Shown one piece after another: positions 53,556 to 62,450 of a stretch of 64,000 bases of DNA (positions are counted from its first letter, which is position 1; the number at the start of each line of letters is the position of its first letter). Both the position numbers and the translations under genes were made by a program. Under the pieces are notes generated by a model. That model did no database searches. It was not told the origin of the DNA and was given only the letters and a program-made list of their open reading frames with translations. The stretch lies in NCBI GenBank assembly GCA_004143945.1, contig SEHB01000002.1, positions 611,300 to 675,299 of the forward strand, written 5' to 3'. Source of the stretch: Lysobacteraceae bacterium. Its GTDB lineage: Bacteria > Pseudomonadota > Gammaproteobacteria > Xanthomonadales > Rhodanobacteraceae.

Positions 53556-55828
53556 AGCGCGCAGCTGCAGACATTCGCAATGACAGTTCGGCCAGGTCTT
53601 CTCGCTGGGAAGCCTCGGTGCTCGATCCGACCCCGCAGCTCGCGTTCGCCCATCCGGACGGCGAGTCAGTCGTTTGCCTCGAACCCGGACCCGGCCCACG
53701 CGCCATCGAGGACGACGAATTCCAATTCGAGGCACTGAGCGACATCGCGGAAGTCGAGAGCTGGCGCAAAGAGATCAACCGCCCGACCACCCATATCCAT
53801 AAATGGTGGGCGCAGCGTCTGGGCACTGTGTTCCGAGCGCTGACCATCGGCGCGTTCGCTCCCTCCGGCGCGAACGTGTTCGATCTGTTCTACAAGCCTG
53901 TGCGCATTCCCAGCGGCACGGTCTTCGATCCCTTCATGGGCAGCGGCACGACATTGGCGGAGACCGTCAAGCTCGGCGCGAAGGCCATCGGTCGCGACAT
54001 CAATCCGGTCGCGCACTTTCTCGTGAAGTGCGCGCTCTCGGTCCATGACCGCAAGGCCATCCTCGAGACCTTTCGCGCCATTGAGAGCGACGTGGCCGAC
54101 GATGTTCGCAGCTACTACCGCGCCACCCTGCCGGACGGCACGCAGGCCGACGTTCTCTATATCTTCTGGGTCAAGACCGTAGATTGTCCGTCCTGCGCGG
54201 CGTCCGTGGATCTGTTCGGATCACAGATCTTCGCCCGTCACGCCTACCCGAAGAAGGTGCCGCAGGCACAAGCCGTCTGCCCGCATTGTGGCGGGATCAA
54301 CGCGGTTCACGTCGAAGACCGCGAGGCGAAGTGTTCCTCCTGCCGGAAGTCGTTCGATCCGGGCGCGGGTCCGGCGAAGGGGCAGGGCGCGACCTGTCCT
54401 TCGTGCGATCACAACTTTCCGATTGCCAAAACGATCCGGGCAAGCGGCAATCCGCCCGCGCACCGGATGTACGCGAAGCTCGTCCTGCTGCCGGACGGCA
54501 GCAAGTCGTACCACCCAATCACCGATGAAGACCGCGCGCTCTACGCAAAGGCCGAACGCGCGCTCGCCAAGCGCGAGAACGCGTATCCCGTCGTCGCCAT
54601 CGAACCCGGCTACAACACCAGTCAGGCTTTGGGGTACAACTACCGCCACTGGCACGAGATGTTCAATGCGCGCCAGCTTCTCTGCCTCTCCATCTTGGCC
54701 GAGCGCATCCGCGGCATTCCAGATCCGGTTCTGCGCGATCTCTTCACGTGTCTCTTCTCCGGCGCGCTGGAGTTCAACAACATGTTCGCCTCCTACAAGG
54801 GCGAAGGAACCGGCGCGGTGCGGCACATGTTCGCGCATCACATCCTGAAACCCGAACGCGTGCCTTTGGAGGCCAATCTCTGGGGGACGCCCAAGAGTTC
54901 GGGATCGTTCTCCACCATGTTCGAGGGCCGCATCCGCCGCGCGCTTGAGTACGCCGACGATCCGTTTGAGCTGCGCATCGCTGGCAAAGGCAGCAAGACA
55001 GAGAAGGTGTTCGGCCTCAGTGAAAGGATTGGCGCGCCCGTCGCGGAGACATATCGCGCCTTTGCCAACGGCAAGCGCGTCTATCTCTCCTGCGGGGATT
55101 CGGGATCGACCGACCTGCCGGACGGCAGTGTCGATGCGGTGATTACCGATCCGCCGTTCTTCGACAACGTGCACTACTCGCAGCTCGCCGACTTCTTTCA
55201 TGTCTGGCAGCGGCACATATTGGGTGCGGGTGGGTACAGGGAGCCGGATACGACGCGCTCGGACCGCGAAGTGCAGAACGCCGATGAAGGCGGGTTCACC
55301 GAACGGCTCGCTGCCGTGTTGCGCGAGTCGCACCGCGTCCTGAAAGAGGACGGGCTTCTCGCGTTCACCTATCACCATTCGCGGCTCGAAGGCTGGCGCT
55401 GCGTGTTGCAGGCATTGATGGAGGCCGGGTTCGGGATCAGCACCGTGCATCCGATCAAGGCCGAAATGTCGGTCGCGATGCCCAAGCTCCAAGCCAAGGA
55501 GCCGATAGACCTCGACATCATCCTCGTGTGCCGCAAGCGTTCATGCATGAAGACGCACCGCTGGAACGGCGATCTCTGGGGAACCGTCGCGCCGCCTGCG
55601 CAGGCGCAGGCCGAGCGGCTGCGCGCATCGGGCAGAAGGCTGAGCCGCAACGACGTGCGGATCATCGTGATGGCGCAGCTCCTGCGGCAGATCTCACGCT
55701 CGCCGACGATGGAGTCCGCGCTGCATCTTGTCGATACGGCGAACGGCGAGACGGAAATGCTGATCGACCGCATCCATGCGGCGGGCGGCGAAAGCAAAAG
55801 CAACGAACGCGCAACGGAGCGGACCTGA
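53552..55828 (+). CDS. Zn-ribbon-containing adenine/cytosine DNA methylase (COG1743-like)
   Basis: 758 residues. SAM motif I is D126-PFMGSGTT; catalytic motif IV is TDPPFFDNVHYS (D533), so the domain order is motif I first. Between them lie four Cys-x2-Cys pairs (CPSC from 212, then CPHC, CSSC, CPSC) forming Zn ribbons, and a helical spacer. The amino-methyltransferase fold methylates N6-adenine or N4-cytosine. The N-terminal RKEINRPTTHIHKWWAQR is the typical start of this family, which is often in defence loci. GTG start overlaps the RHH gene. The nuclease gene follows after two bases. Confidence 0.85.
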   Translation: MKRAAADIRNDSSARSSRWEASVLDPTPQLAFAHPDGESVVCLEPGPGPRAIEDDEFQFEALSDIAEVESWRKEINRPTTHIHKWWAQRLGTVFRALTIGAFAPSGANVFDLFYKPVRIPSGTVFDPFMGSGTTLAETVKLGAKAIGRDINPVAHFLVKCALSVHDRKAILETFRAIESDVADDVRSYYRATLPDGTQADVLYIFWVKTVDCPSCAASVDLFGSQIFARHAYPKKVPQAQAVCPHCGGINAVHVEDREAKCSSCRKSFDPGAGPAKGQGATCPSCDHNFPIAKTIRASGNPPAHRMYAKLVLLPDGSKSYHPITDEDRALYAKAERALAKRENAYPVVAIEPGYNTSQALGYNYRHWHEMFNARQLLCLSILAERIRGIPDPVLRDLFTCLFSGALEFNNMFASYKGEGTGAVRHMFAHHILKPERVPLEANLWGTPKSSGSFSTMFEGRIRRALEYADDPFELRIAGKGSKTEKVFGLSERIGAPVAETYRAFANGKRVYLSCGDSGSTDLPDGSVDAVITDPPFFDNVHYSQLADFFHVWQRHILGAGGYREPDTTRSDREVQNADEGGFTERLAAVLRESHRVLKEDGLLAFTYHHSRLEGWRCVLQALMEAGFGISTVHPIKAEMSVAMPKLQAKEPIDLDIILVCRKRSCMKTHRWNGDLWGTVAPPAQAQAERLRASGRRLSRNDVRIIVMAQLLRQISRSPTMESALHLVDTANGETEMLIDRIHAAGGESKSNERATERT

Positions 55829-55830
55829 TC

Positions 55831-56631
55831 GTGTCGAATGCCTCATCCCTGTTCAAAGAATGCGTGCAGGCCATCCAGCGCGGCGAGTTGATCGAGCGCG
55901 AGGGCCGCAGCGACAAGGAGTTTCATTTCCAGAACTGGTTCAAGCGGCGGCTGGAAGCGGCCGGACTGAACTTCGACTCGCCGGGCCGCAACTCCTACCC
56001 GGATTTCCGCCTCGTGCGTTTCGCCGAAGGCTTCGAGCTGAAAGGTCTTGCGTATCCGGGCCGTAAGGTCGACTACGACTGCAATTCTCAGGTCCCCTGC
56101 GGCGAGCATAACGGGCGACAGGTTTACTACGTGTTCGGACGTTATCCCGTGAACCCGGACGGCAACCGCTATCCCGTCCTCGATCTGGTTCTGTGCCACG
56201 GCAGCTTCCTCAACGCCGACAACACCTACGTCCACAAGAACAAGAGCTTCCGGGGTTTCGGCAGCTACGGCGACATCCTCGTGCGCGACCGCAAGATGTA
56301 TGTCGCGCCGACGCCGTTCGCGCTGGCCGACGGCACCGCGCACCGGCGCACGCTCATCGTTCCCGAAGGTCACGCCGTCGATGCCAACCTTGTTGAAGTC
56401 GGCACGCTCACGCGACGCGAAGTGGATCAGGTCGTCGTGGCTTACAGCTTCGATTTTCGGACCAACGAGATCGTCACCACCAACGTCGCCAATCCGAGCG
56501 CGGGCCGCGAGCATGTCTTCAAAGCCTACCGCGTCGTGGGCGATCCGGCGGACGCGGTGACATTGCGCGCCGGCAGGCGCGTGCTGGCCGAGTTGAGTGT
56601 GGCGGAAGCGGACGACGAGGAAAATGAGTAG
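55831..56631 (+). CDS. PD-(D/E)XK-type restriction endonuclease candidate
   Basis: 266 residues; family not recognised, but the active-site pattern is clear: P57-D58 in SYPDFRLV, then ten residues, then E69-L-K71 in GFELKG, as in PD-(D/E)XK nucleases. Next to a DNA methylase with a two-base gap, it is most simply the cognate restriction enzyme. An N-terminal helical segment (about 1-40) precedes the core. The GTG start at 55831 follows the methylase stop; the frame is open upstream in overlap but without family need. Mutational or biochemical proof is lacking. Confidence 0.72.
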   Translation: MSNASSLFKECVQAIQRGELIEREGRSDKEFHFQNWFKRRLEAAGLNFDSPGRNSYPDFRLVRFAEGFELKGLAYPGRKVDYDCNSQVPCGEHNGRQVYYVFGRYPVNPDGNRYPVLDLVLCHGSFLNADNTYVHKNKSFRGFGSYGDILVRDRKMYVAPTPFALADGTAHRRTLIVPEGHAVDANLVEVGTLTRREVDQVVVAYSFDFRTNEIVTTNVANPSAGREHVFKAYRVVGDPADAVTLRAGRRVLAELSVAEADDEENE

Positions 56632-56745
56632 CGGAACATCCGTTTGCTCACGCGATGGGGGCATGAACGCTCTTGCCAGACCATCGCGCGTTTTCTATAA
56701 CAGTGGTTATGCAAGTGTAAGAAGAACGAATCAGGCGAGGCGAAC

Positions 56746-59337
56746 GTGACGGTCCTCGAGGAGATTCTCCAGTGGTCGCAAGACCGCCCCGCGTGGCAGC
56801 GCGAGGCGCTGCGCCGCCTCGTGCTCAACGGAGACCTCGCCGACGAAGACATCAACGCCCTGGCCGAAATCTGCAAGAGCGGCCACGGTCTTGCAGAACA
56901 GTGCGACACCGTGCCGCTTGCGAAAGAGCATGTACCGAACCAGGCAACGGGCGCACCCGTATCGCTGGTTTCGATCTTCCATCATCGCGGCGTGAATGCG
57001 CTGGCAGAGGATCAGACTCTCAAATTCGGTCCCGGTCTTACCCTCGTCTACGGCGACAACGGCGCGGGAAAGACGGGCTACATTCGTATTCTCAAAAGCG
57101 CCTGCCGGGCGCGCGGCCCGGAGAAAATCCTGGGCAACGTGGTTTCCGGCACGACACCGCTCGCCCCTGTCGTCGCCATCAAATACAAAGTCGGCGCGGA
57201 ACCGGATCCGCGCGAGTGGGCGGGCGCTAACGAGGACGAATTCGTTTCGCGTGTGAGCGTCTTCGATACGCAATGCGCCGCCGTCTATCTCACTGAGAAG
57301 ACCGACGTTGCATTCCGGCCGTTCGGCCTGGACCTGTTCGACAAGCTCGTAAAAGCGTGCAAGGCCGTTCGCGCGAAGCTGGAATCCGAACAGCGCGCGC
57401 TTGGGATGAACGCGGTGGCTGCCGTGCAGGCAACGATTCCCGAAGGCACCGCCGTAGCGAAGTTTCTGGCGAATGTCAGTTCGCTGACCAAGCCCGAGGC
57501 AGTGCAGGCGCTCGCGCAGCTTTCTCCAGAGGAAGAGGCACGCCTCGCGCTTCTGGAAAAATCCCTGCTGGACTTGCAAGCCAACGATCCCGAGAAGCTG
57601 ATCCGGCAGCTCACCGTGCGCGCCGGACGCGTTCAGGCATTGGTTCGTCATTTGAAGGAGGTCGACGCGGCCCTATCCGATGACGCCTTGAAAGCGGTGT
57701 TCGATGCGCGGACGGAGGGACGGCGCAAAAGCGAGGAAGCCAAGCGCTTGCGCGAGGCCACGTTCCCGCAAGGGCGCCTGCCGGGAACGGGGACCGATGC
57801 GTGGACGGTGCTCTGGGAGTCGGCGCGGCGTTTCTCGCTGGAGCAGGCGTATCCGGGCAAGACGTTTCCGGTCGTCGGAGACGGCGCGCAATGCGTTCTC
57901 TGTCAGCAGGACCTCGATCACGCAGCCGCCCACAGGCTCAAGCAGTTCGAGGACTTTGTGGCCTCGACCGTCGAACGCGAACTCCGCCAGATCAGAGATA
58001 CGTTCACCCGGCAGAGAAGAGCGTTTGCCGATCTCAAGACGACAACCGAGGCGGTTGACGAAACGCTCAAGGAAGTTCGCATCGAGCACGAAGCCGTGGC
58101 CGACGCCATCAGCGCGGCGCTTGCATCCAACGAGAAACGCCGGGCCGCCGTATTATCGGCCCTCACGGAAGACAAGGACCTGGTCGGCGACTGCCCGGCC
58201 CTCGTGTCCGTCACCTCCGGAGCCGAGGGGCTGTCGGCGCAGATCGAGGAACGCATCAAGACGCTGCGCACCAGCGCGAACGACCAGACACACAAGAGCA
58301 TGACCGACGAGGCCCAGGAGCTGCGCGCCCGGAAGTTACTTGCCGCGAATCAGCAGACGGTTCTCGATGACATCGAGCGCCGGAAGAAATACGCCGCCTA
58401 CGGCCTGTGCATCGACGATACGAAGGCGCAGGCGATCACGGCCAAGAGCACAGCCGTCACCAAGACGGTTGTCTCTCAGAAGCTCAAGAAAAGCTTTCAG
58501 GACGAGCTGGTCAATCTTTCCTTCCGCCATGTCGAAGTCGAGCTGAAAGAGCTTGGCGGCGCGGATGGCGTCTTCTATCACAAGCTCGTTCTCACGCGCG
58601 CGGCCGGCGTCGAACTGCCGAAGGTCGTGAGCGAGGGCGAACAACGATGCCTTTCCATCGCCGCGTTCTTCGCCGAACTCAGCACCGCCGACGATCCCTC
58701 CGGCATCGTGTTCGACGACCCCGTGTCCTCTCTGGATTTTCAGTGGCGCAACGGCGTGGCGCGGCGGCTAGTGCAGGAGTCAAAGACGCGGCAGGTCATC
58801 GTCTTCACGCACGATGTCGTGTTCCTGCTCTCGCTCCGGCAATACGCCGAGGAGCTGGGCGTCGAACCGCTCGACCAGCATGTTCGCCACCAGTCCAAGG
58901 GCGCGGGCGTATGCGCGGAAGAGCTGCCTTGGGTGGCGCTGCCCGTGAAGAAGAAAATCGGATACCTCAATAATTGCTGGCAAGCCGCCGACAAGCTTTC
59001 CCGCGACGGGCATCAGGACGCCTACGAGAAAGAGGCCAAGTATCTTTACGGGCTGCTCCGTGAAGCGTGGGAGCGCGCGCTCGAAGAGGTGCTTCTTGGC
59101 GGTGTGGTCGAACGCTACAGGCCCGGGGTCCAAACGCAGCAGATTGCCCAGATCGCCGACATCACCGCAGACGACTGCAAAGCCGTCGAGATAGCCATGA
59201 CGAAGTGCTCTACATGGCTGCCGGGCCATGACAAAGCCGCCGCAGCCCGCGCGCCGGTGCCTACGCCGGCGGAACTCAAGGCCGATATCGAAGCGCTGGG
59301 AAGCTGGGTCACGGCGATTCGCAAGCGGCGGAGCTAG
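56746..59337 (+). CDS. RloC/PrrC-like AAA family ATPase (AAA_13) with CxxC hook
   Basis: 863 residues. Walker A is G103-DNGAGKT; the ABC signature is SEGEQR near 629; Walker B and D-loop are GIVFDDPVSSLD near 653; a switch His is in VIVFTHDVVFL. Between the halves are long helical coils with C383-VLC386, a zinc-hook-like turn. The layout is that of RloC/PrrC/Rad50-like SMC ATPases. The C-terminal LLREAWERALEEVLLGG is typical of the AAA_13 family; a nuclease centre there is not certain. PrrC-type proteins guard restriction systems and are released when those fail. GTG start at 56746, 114 bases after the nuclease. Confidence 0.82.
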   Translation: MTVLEEILQWSQDRPAWQREALRRLVLNGDLADEDINALAEICKSGHGLAEQCDTVPLAKEHVPNQATGAPVSLVSIFHHRGVNALAEDQTLKFGPGLTLVYGDNGAGKTGYIRILKSACRARGPEKILGNVVSGTTPLAPVVAIKYKVGAEPDPREWAGANEDEFVSRVSVFDTQCAAVYLTEKTDVAFRPFGLDLFDKLVKACKAVRAKLESEQRALGMNAVAAVQATIPEGTAVAKFLANVSSLTKPEAVQALAQLSPEEEARLALLEKSLLDLQANDPEKLIRQLTVRAGRVQALVRHLKEVDAALSDDALKAVFDARTEGRRKSEEAKRLREATFPQGRLPGTGTDAWTVLWESARRFSLEQAYPGKTFPVVGDGAQCVLCQQDLDHAAAHRLKQFEDFVASTVERELRQIRDTFTRQRRAFADLKTTTEAVDETLKEVRIEHEAVADAISAALASNEKRRAAVLSALTEDKDLVGDCPALVSVTSGAEGLSAQIEERIKTLRTSANDQTHKSMTDEAQELRARKLLAANQQTVLDDIERRKKYAAYGLCIDDTKAQAITAKSTAVTKTVVSQKLKKSFQDELVNLSFRHVEVELKELGGADGVFYHKLVLTRAAGVELPKVVSEGEQRCLSIAAFFAELSTADDPSGIVFDDPVSSLDFQWRNGVARRLVQESKTRQVIVFTHDVVFLLSLRQYAEELGVEPLDQHVRHQSKGAGVCAEELPWVALPVKKKIGYLNNCWQAADKLSRDGHQDAYEKEAKYLYGLLREAWERALEEVLLGGVVERYRPGVQTQQIAQIADITADDCKAVEIAMTKCSTWLPGHDKAAAARAPVPTPAELKADIEALGSWVTAIRKRRS

Positions 59338-59344
59338 GAATGAC

Positions 59345-59869
59345 GTGAGCGCGATCCCTTGGCTAGAAAAACACGCCCCCGGATTCTCCGGCCTGAGCGC
59401 TACGGAGCGCGGTCTCCTCACGGACTTCGCCTTGCTTTGGAGTCTGTTCGAAGGGGAAGTCGTGAACTCGGCAGCAAGCGTGAACACCATCGAAGAGGCT
59501 GTTCGGCGATGGGATCAAGCGGGCTTGCTGTCGCCGCAGACATTCGCGGCGGCTGCCGGCTATTTTAGGCAGCGATATTACGCAGACGGCACATTCACCT
59601 ACCGTTTCGATCATCTGCATCTTGAGCGGTCCGCAAATCCCCAGGTCGTGCGGAATGTTCTGAGCGGACAGGATTCAGCACCCTTCAGTATTGCGTCGGC
59701 ATTGCTCATCATTGTGTATCGCTACCGCAACAACCTGTTTCACGGCGAGAAATGGGCGTATCAGCTTAAAGAGCAGGAGCAGAACTTTTCGTACGCCAAC
59801 GAAGTGCTTATGCACGCTATTGAATTGAACCGAAAAGTCCAGCAGGGCGCGCCGGACCGCCCGGAATAG
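59345..59869 (+). CDS. HEPN-motif protein, putative ribonuclease
   Basis: 174 residues, mostly helical. The C-terminal half holds R128-NNLFH133-G, the R-x4-H motif of HEPN ribonuclease domains, preceded by a hydrophobic helix (ASALLIIVYRY). The N-terminal part has LLTDFALLWSLFEGEVVN. Proteins with a YRNNLFHG motif are common companions of ATPase or defence genes. GTG start at 59345 follows the ATPase stop by seven bases, with AGGAATGAC in front, so it is co-transcribed. It may be the RNA-cutting partner of the ATPase; that is inference. Confidence 0.68.
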   Translation: MSAIPWLEKHAPGFSGLSATERGLLTDFALLWSLFEGEVVNSAASVNTIEEAVRRWDQAGLLSPQTFAAAAGYFRQRYYADGTFTYRFDHLHLERSANPQVVRNVLSGQDSAPFSIASALLIIVYRYRNNLFHGEKWAYQLKEQEQNFSYANEVLMHAIELNRKVQQGAPDRPE

Positions 59870-59957
59870 AGGATCAAGAGTTGTCTATCGTTCTGAACGC
59901 CTTCCCGCTGAAAGTGCCAGAATCGGAGCTGAAGCCCGCCAGTTCCCTATGACAAGG

Positions 59958-59994
59958 AAACGCTGAACGTCTTTCGTGTAATGACCCAGCGTTT
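59958..59994 (+). terminator. Weak stem after the HEPN gene, possible terminator
   Basis: AAACGCTG and CAGCGTTT pair as an 8-bp stem with a 21-base loop, followed by TCTGCT rather than a clean T run. It lies about 90 bases after the HEPN gene and just before the IS remnant. Confidence 0.3.
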
Positions 59995-60004
59995 TCTGCT
60001 CAGG

Positions 60005-60250
60005 TCAGGCTGCTAATTTCCCGGCCGCGACACGATACGCCTCGTCCGGGGTCTGCATGCCGAGCGCCTGATGCGGGCGCCGGCTGTTGTAGAGCTGGAT
60101 CCAGTCGCCGATCACGCGCATCGCGTGCTGCTGGCTTTCGAAGCGGTGGCGGTGCACGTACTGCTCCTGCAGCGTCCGTATCACGCGCTCGACCAAGCCG
60201 TTCTGCTGCGGGCGGTGCGGCGTGATGAACTCCTGGCTCACGCCGCGTAT
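60005..60250 (-). pseudogene. IS3-family transposase (OrfB) C-terminal remnant
   Basis: About 80 residues: EFITPHRPQQNGLVERVIRT, HRHRFESQQHAMRVIGDWI and YNSRRPHQALGMQTP are the conserved end of the DDE integrase domain of IS3-family elements, including the terminal catalytic Glu (in LVERV). The upstream catalytic Asp residues and the whole OrfA are missing; sequence beyond 60250 does not continue the family. The frame may run on upstream for a few residues. No terminal inverted repeats can be assigned. It is a decayed fragment between the defence operon and hipBA. Confidence 0.85.
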
Positions 60251-60323
60251 GAACGCGCTTACATGTCAGCGTTTGATTACATGAGATAAATGTAACCGAG
60301 CGCAGACATCTGGTGATGCCCCG

Positions 60324-60352
60324 TTGTCAGCTATCGAACACATTGCTAGAAT
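60324..60352 (+). promoter_or_regulatory. Strong candidate promoter of hipBA with direct-repeat operator
   Basis: TTGTCA (60324-60329), a 17-base spacer and TAGAAT (60347-60352) make a near-consensus sigma70 promoter 31 bases before the hipB start. ATCGAAC occurs twice, at 60333-60339 inside the spacer and at 60356-60362 after the -10, where HipB could bind and repress. Confidence 0.6.
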
Positions 60353-60382
60353 GTCATCGAACGGCGACTCCGGAGGAAGCCA

Positions 60383-61030
60383 GTGCCGATCATCCAGACC
60401 GCAAAGGAACTTGGGGTCGCGATCCGCTCGCGCCGCAAGGAGCTGGGGTGGGATCAGGCCACGCTTGCAAAGCAGGTAGGGGTGACCCGGCAATGGGTCA
60501 TCGATATCGAAAAAGGCAAGCCGCGCGCGGAACTTGCCTTGGCGCTGCGTGCGCTGCGTGTGCTCGGCTTGTCATTGAACGTGGACGCGAAGCCGGAGGG
60601 AAGCACCGAGCCAGGCAACGAAACCGGAGGGCGCCACACAAGCGGAGCGACTCCGAGCCTGGACATCAATGCCATCGTCGAGAGACATCGTCTAGGTGGC
60701 GCGAGTCATTCCGCCGCGTCTCTCGGCGTGATGCCTGACTACAGGAAGCACCTGAAGGCGGCAGGGAGACTCGAACATCTGGCCAATTCCGAAGCGGCCA
60801 GGTCTGTTGCTGACATCCTTGGTGACTCAGCGGCGAGGCAACTGTCGGGCATGCTGAATCCGAAGTTGCCGAAGACGGCAGCCGACTACCTGAAGGAAAT
60901 GGGCGCGGCAGCGCGTTTGGATTCCTTGCCAAACCTCGATGCAATCAGGCGAAGTATCGATCCTCTCAGCGAAGCCATTTCAGCCAGCCGGCTAGACGAT
61001 CCCGCATTTCCGGGGTCGAGGAAGCGATGA
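60383..61030 (+). CDS. hipB: HipB-type Xre regulator with long C-terminal extension (antitoxin)
   Basis: 215 residues. The helix-turn-helix covers about 4-60 (LGVAIRSRRKELGWDQATLA ... GVTRQWVIDIEKGKPRAEL). HipB antitoxins are usually about 90 residues; here roughly 140 more residues follow, with no family I recognise (Ala-rich helices, ending PAFPGSRKR). It binds its operon and neutralises HipA. GGAGGA lies five to six bases before the GTG at 60383. The stop overlaps the hipA ATG (ATGA). Confidence 0.82.
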   Translation: MPIIQTAKELGVAIRSRRKELGWDQATLAKQVGVTRQWVIDIEKGKPRAELALALRALRVLGLSLNVDAKPEGSTEPGNETGGRHTSGATPSLDINAIVERHRLGGASHSAASLGVMPDYRKHLKAAGRLEHLANSEAARSVADILGDSAARQLSGMLNPKLPKTAADYLKEMGAAARLDSLPNLDAIRRSIDPLSEAISASRLDDPAFPGSRKR

Positions 61031-62316
61031 CGGAGCTGTTCGTCCTGATCAACGGGAGCATGGCCGGCAGAGTCTATGCCGACAGGCGTGGCCGACTTAA
61101 ATTCACGTACGACGACGACTGGCGAAACAGTCGCGATGCGATCCCGCTGTCCCTCAGCCTGCCGTTGGCGACCCAACACCATGAGTCCGAGTCGGTTGCA
61201 GCGGTGCTGTGGGGCTTCCTTCCGGACAACGAGCATATCCTCCAGCGCTGGGCTGGCCAGTTCCATGTATCGCCACGCAATCCGCTGGCGCTGCTGGGCC
61301 ATGTCGGCGAGGATTGTGCTGGTGCCGCGCAATTCGTTCGAGTGGATCGGGTGGACGCAATTCTCGACGGCGGACCGGGTGCGGTGGATTGGCTGGACGA
61401 GGCCACGGTAGCGGAGCGGTTGCGTCAGGTACGCGGCGACGCCAGTGCGACGCGACGTCAGGACGACATCGGGCAGTTCAGCCTTCCGGGTGCCCAGCCC
61501 AAGATTGCATTGCACTGGGACAACCGAAGATGGGGCATTCCGCAGGGCCGCACGCCGACGACTCACATCTTCAAGCCGCCCACCGGCGTCTACGAAGGCT
61601 ACGTCGAGAACGAGCACTTCTGCCTGATGCTGGCGCGCAGGCTGGGGTTGTCGGTATGCGAATCCACGATCCTGCACTTCGAGGACGAAATCACGATTTG
61701 CGTAAGGCGCTATGACCGCCAATACCAAGCGGGGTGTTGGTGGCGCGTCCATCAGGAGGATTTTTGCCAGGCGCTGGGCTTGATGCCGCAGCGGAAATAC
61801 CAGAACGAGGGCGGTCCGTCGCCGGCGCAGATCGGCGACGTGTTGCAGCAATATTCGACACAGCCGCAGACCGATCGGGAAAACTTCCTGCTCGTGCTTG
61901 TCTACAACTGGCTGATCGGAGGCTCCGACGCCCACGCCAAGAACTACTCCCTGCTGCTCGGCACGGGAGGTGGCGTACGGCTGGCGCCGTTCTACGATAT
62001 TTCAAGCGCCTTGCCGTATCCGCAGATCGACCGAAGAAAGCTCAAGATGGCAATGAAGGTCGGAAGCCACTACCGCTGGCACGACATCAGTTTGCGGGAC
62101 TGGCTGGCATTGGGCAACGACCTGGGTTTTTCCGAGGAGTACATCAGGGAAGTCCTGGGGCTGGTCGGCAACGCGATCGCCAACCTTGCAGCGACGGTCG
62201 CAGACGAGATGAGGCAGGAGGGGATCCGCCACACGGTCCTCGACACGCTGGTCACTGCGATTACCGGCTCCGCCGAGCGGTGTCTGAAGATGCTGAGCGC
62301 GTCGTCGGTTGACTGA
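61027..62316 (+). CDS. hipA: HipA-type Ser/Thr kinase toxin
   Basis: 429 residues, the family length. The N-terminal HipA_N region contains LPLSLSLPLATQ; GAQPK (about 156) is the phosphate-binding loop; catalytic Asp301 is in GGSDAHAKNYSLLL; metal-binding Asp is in APFYDISS. HipA phosphorylates glutamyl-tRNA synthetase (or another synthetase in relatives), causing a reversible growth arrest. It overlaps hipB by four bases. All kinase motifs are intact, so it is predicted active. Confidence 0.92.
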   Translation: MTELFVLINGSMAGRVYADRRGRLKFTYDDDWRNSRDAIPLSLSLPLATQHHESESVAAVLWGFLPDNEHILQRWAGQFHVSPRNPLALLGHVGEDCAGAAQFVRVDRVDAILDGGPGAVDWLDEATVAERLRQVRGDASATRRQDDIGQFSLPGAQPKIALHWDNRRWGIPQGRTPTTHIFKPPTGVYEGYVENEHFCLMLARRLGLSVCESTILHFEDEITICVRRYDRQYQAGCWWRVHQEDFCQALGLMPQRKYQNEGGPSPAQIGDVLQQYSTQPQTDRENFLLVLVYNWLIGGSDAHAKNYSLLLGTGGGVRLAPFYDISSALPYPQIDRRKLKMAMKVGSHYRWHDISLRDWLALGNDLGFSEEYIREVLGLVGNAIANLAATVADEMRQEGIRHTVLDTLVTAITGSAERCLKMLSASSVD

Positions 62317-62450
62317 TCTGCGTAGCGCGGAGCGGGGGAAAGAGCAGCCAGGCGGAACGGAGTGACGAACAATGCCGCGAATTGGGCGCCGGCGCGGCGG
62401 CTATCGTGTCAGGCGCGCACAACCCGCAGCCGAAGAAGCAGTTGCGCAGT

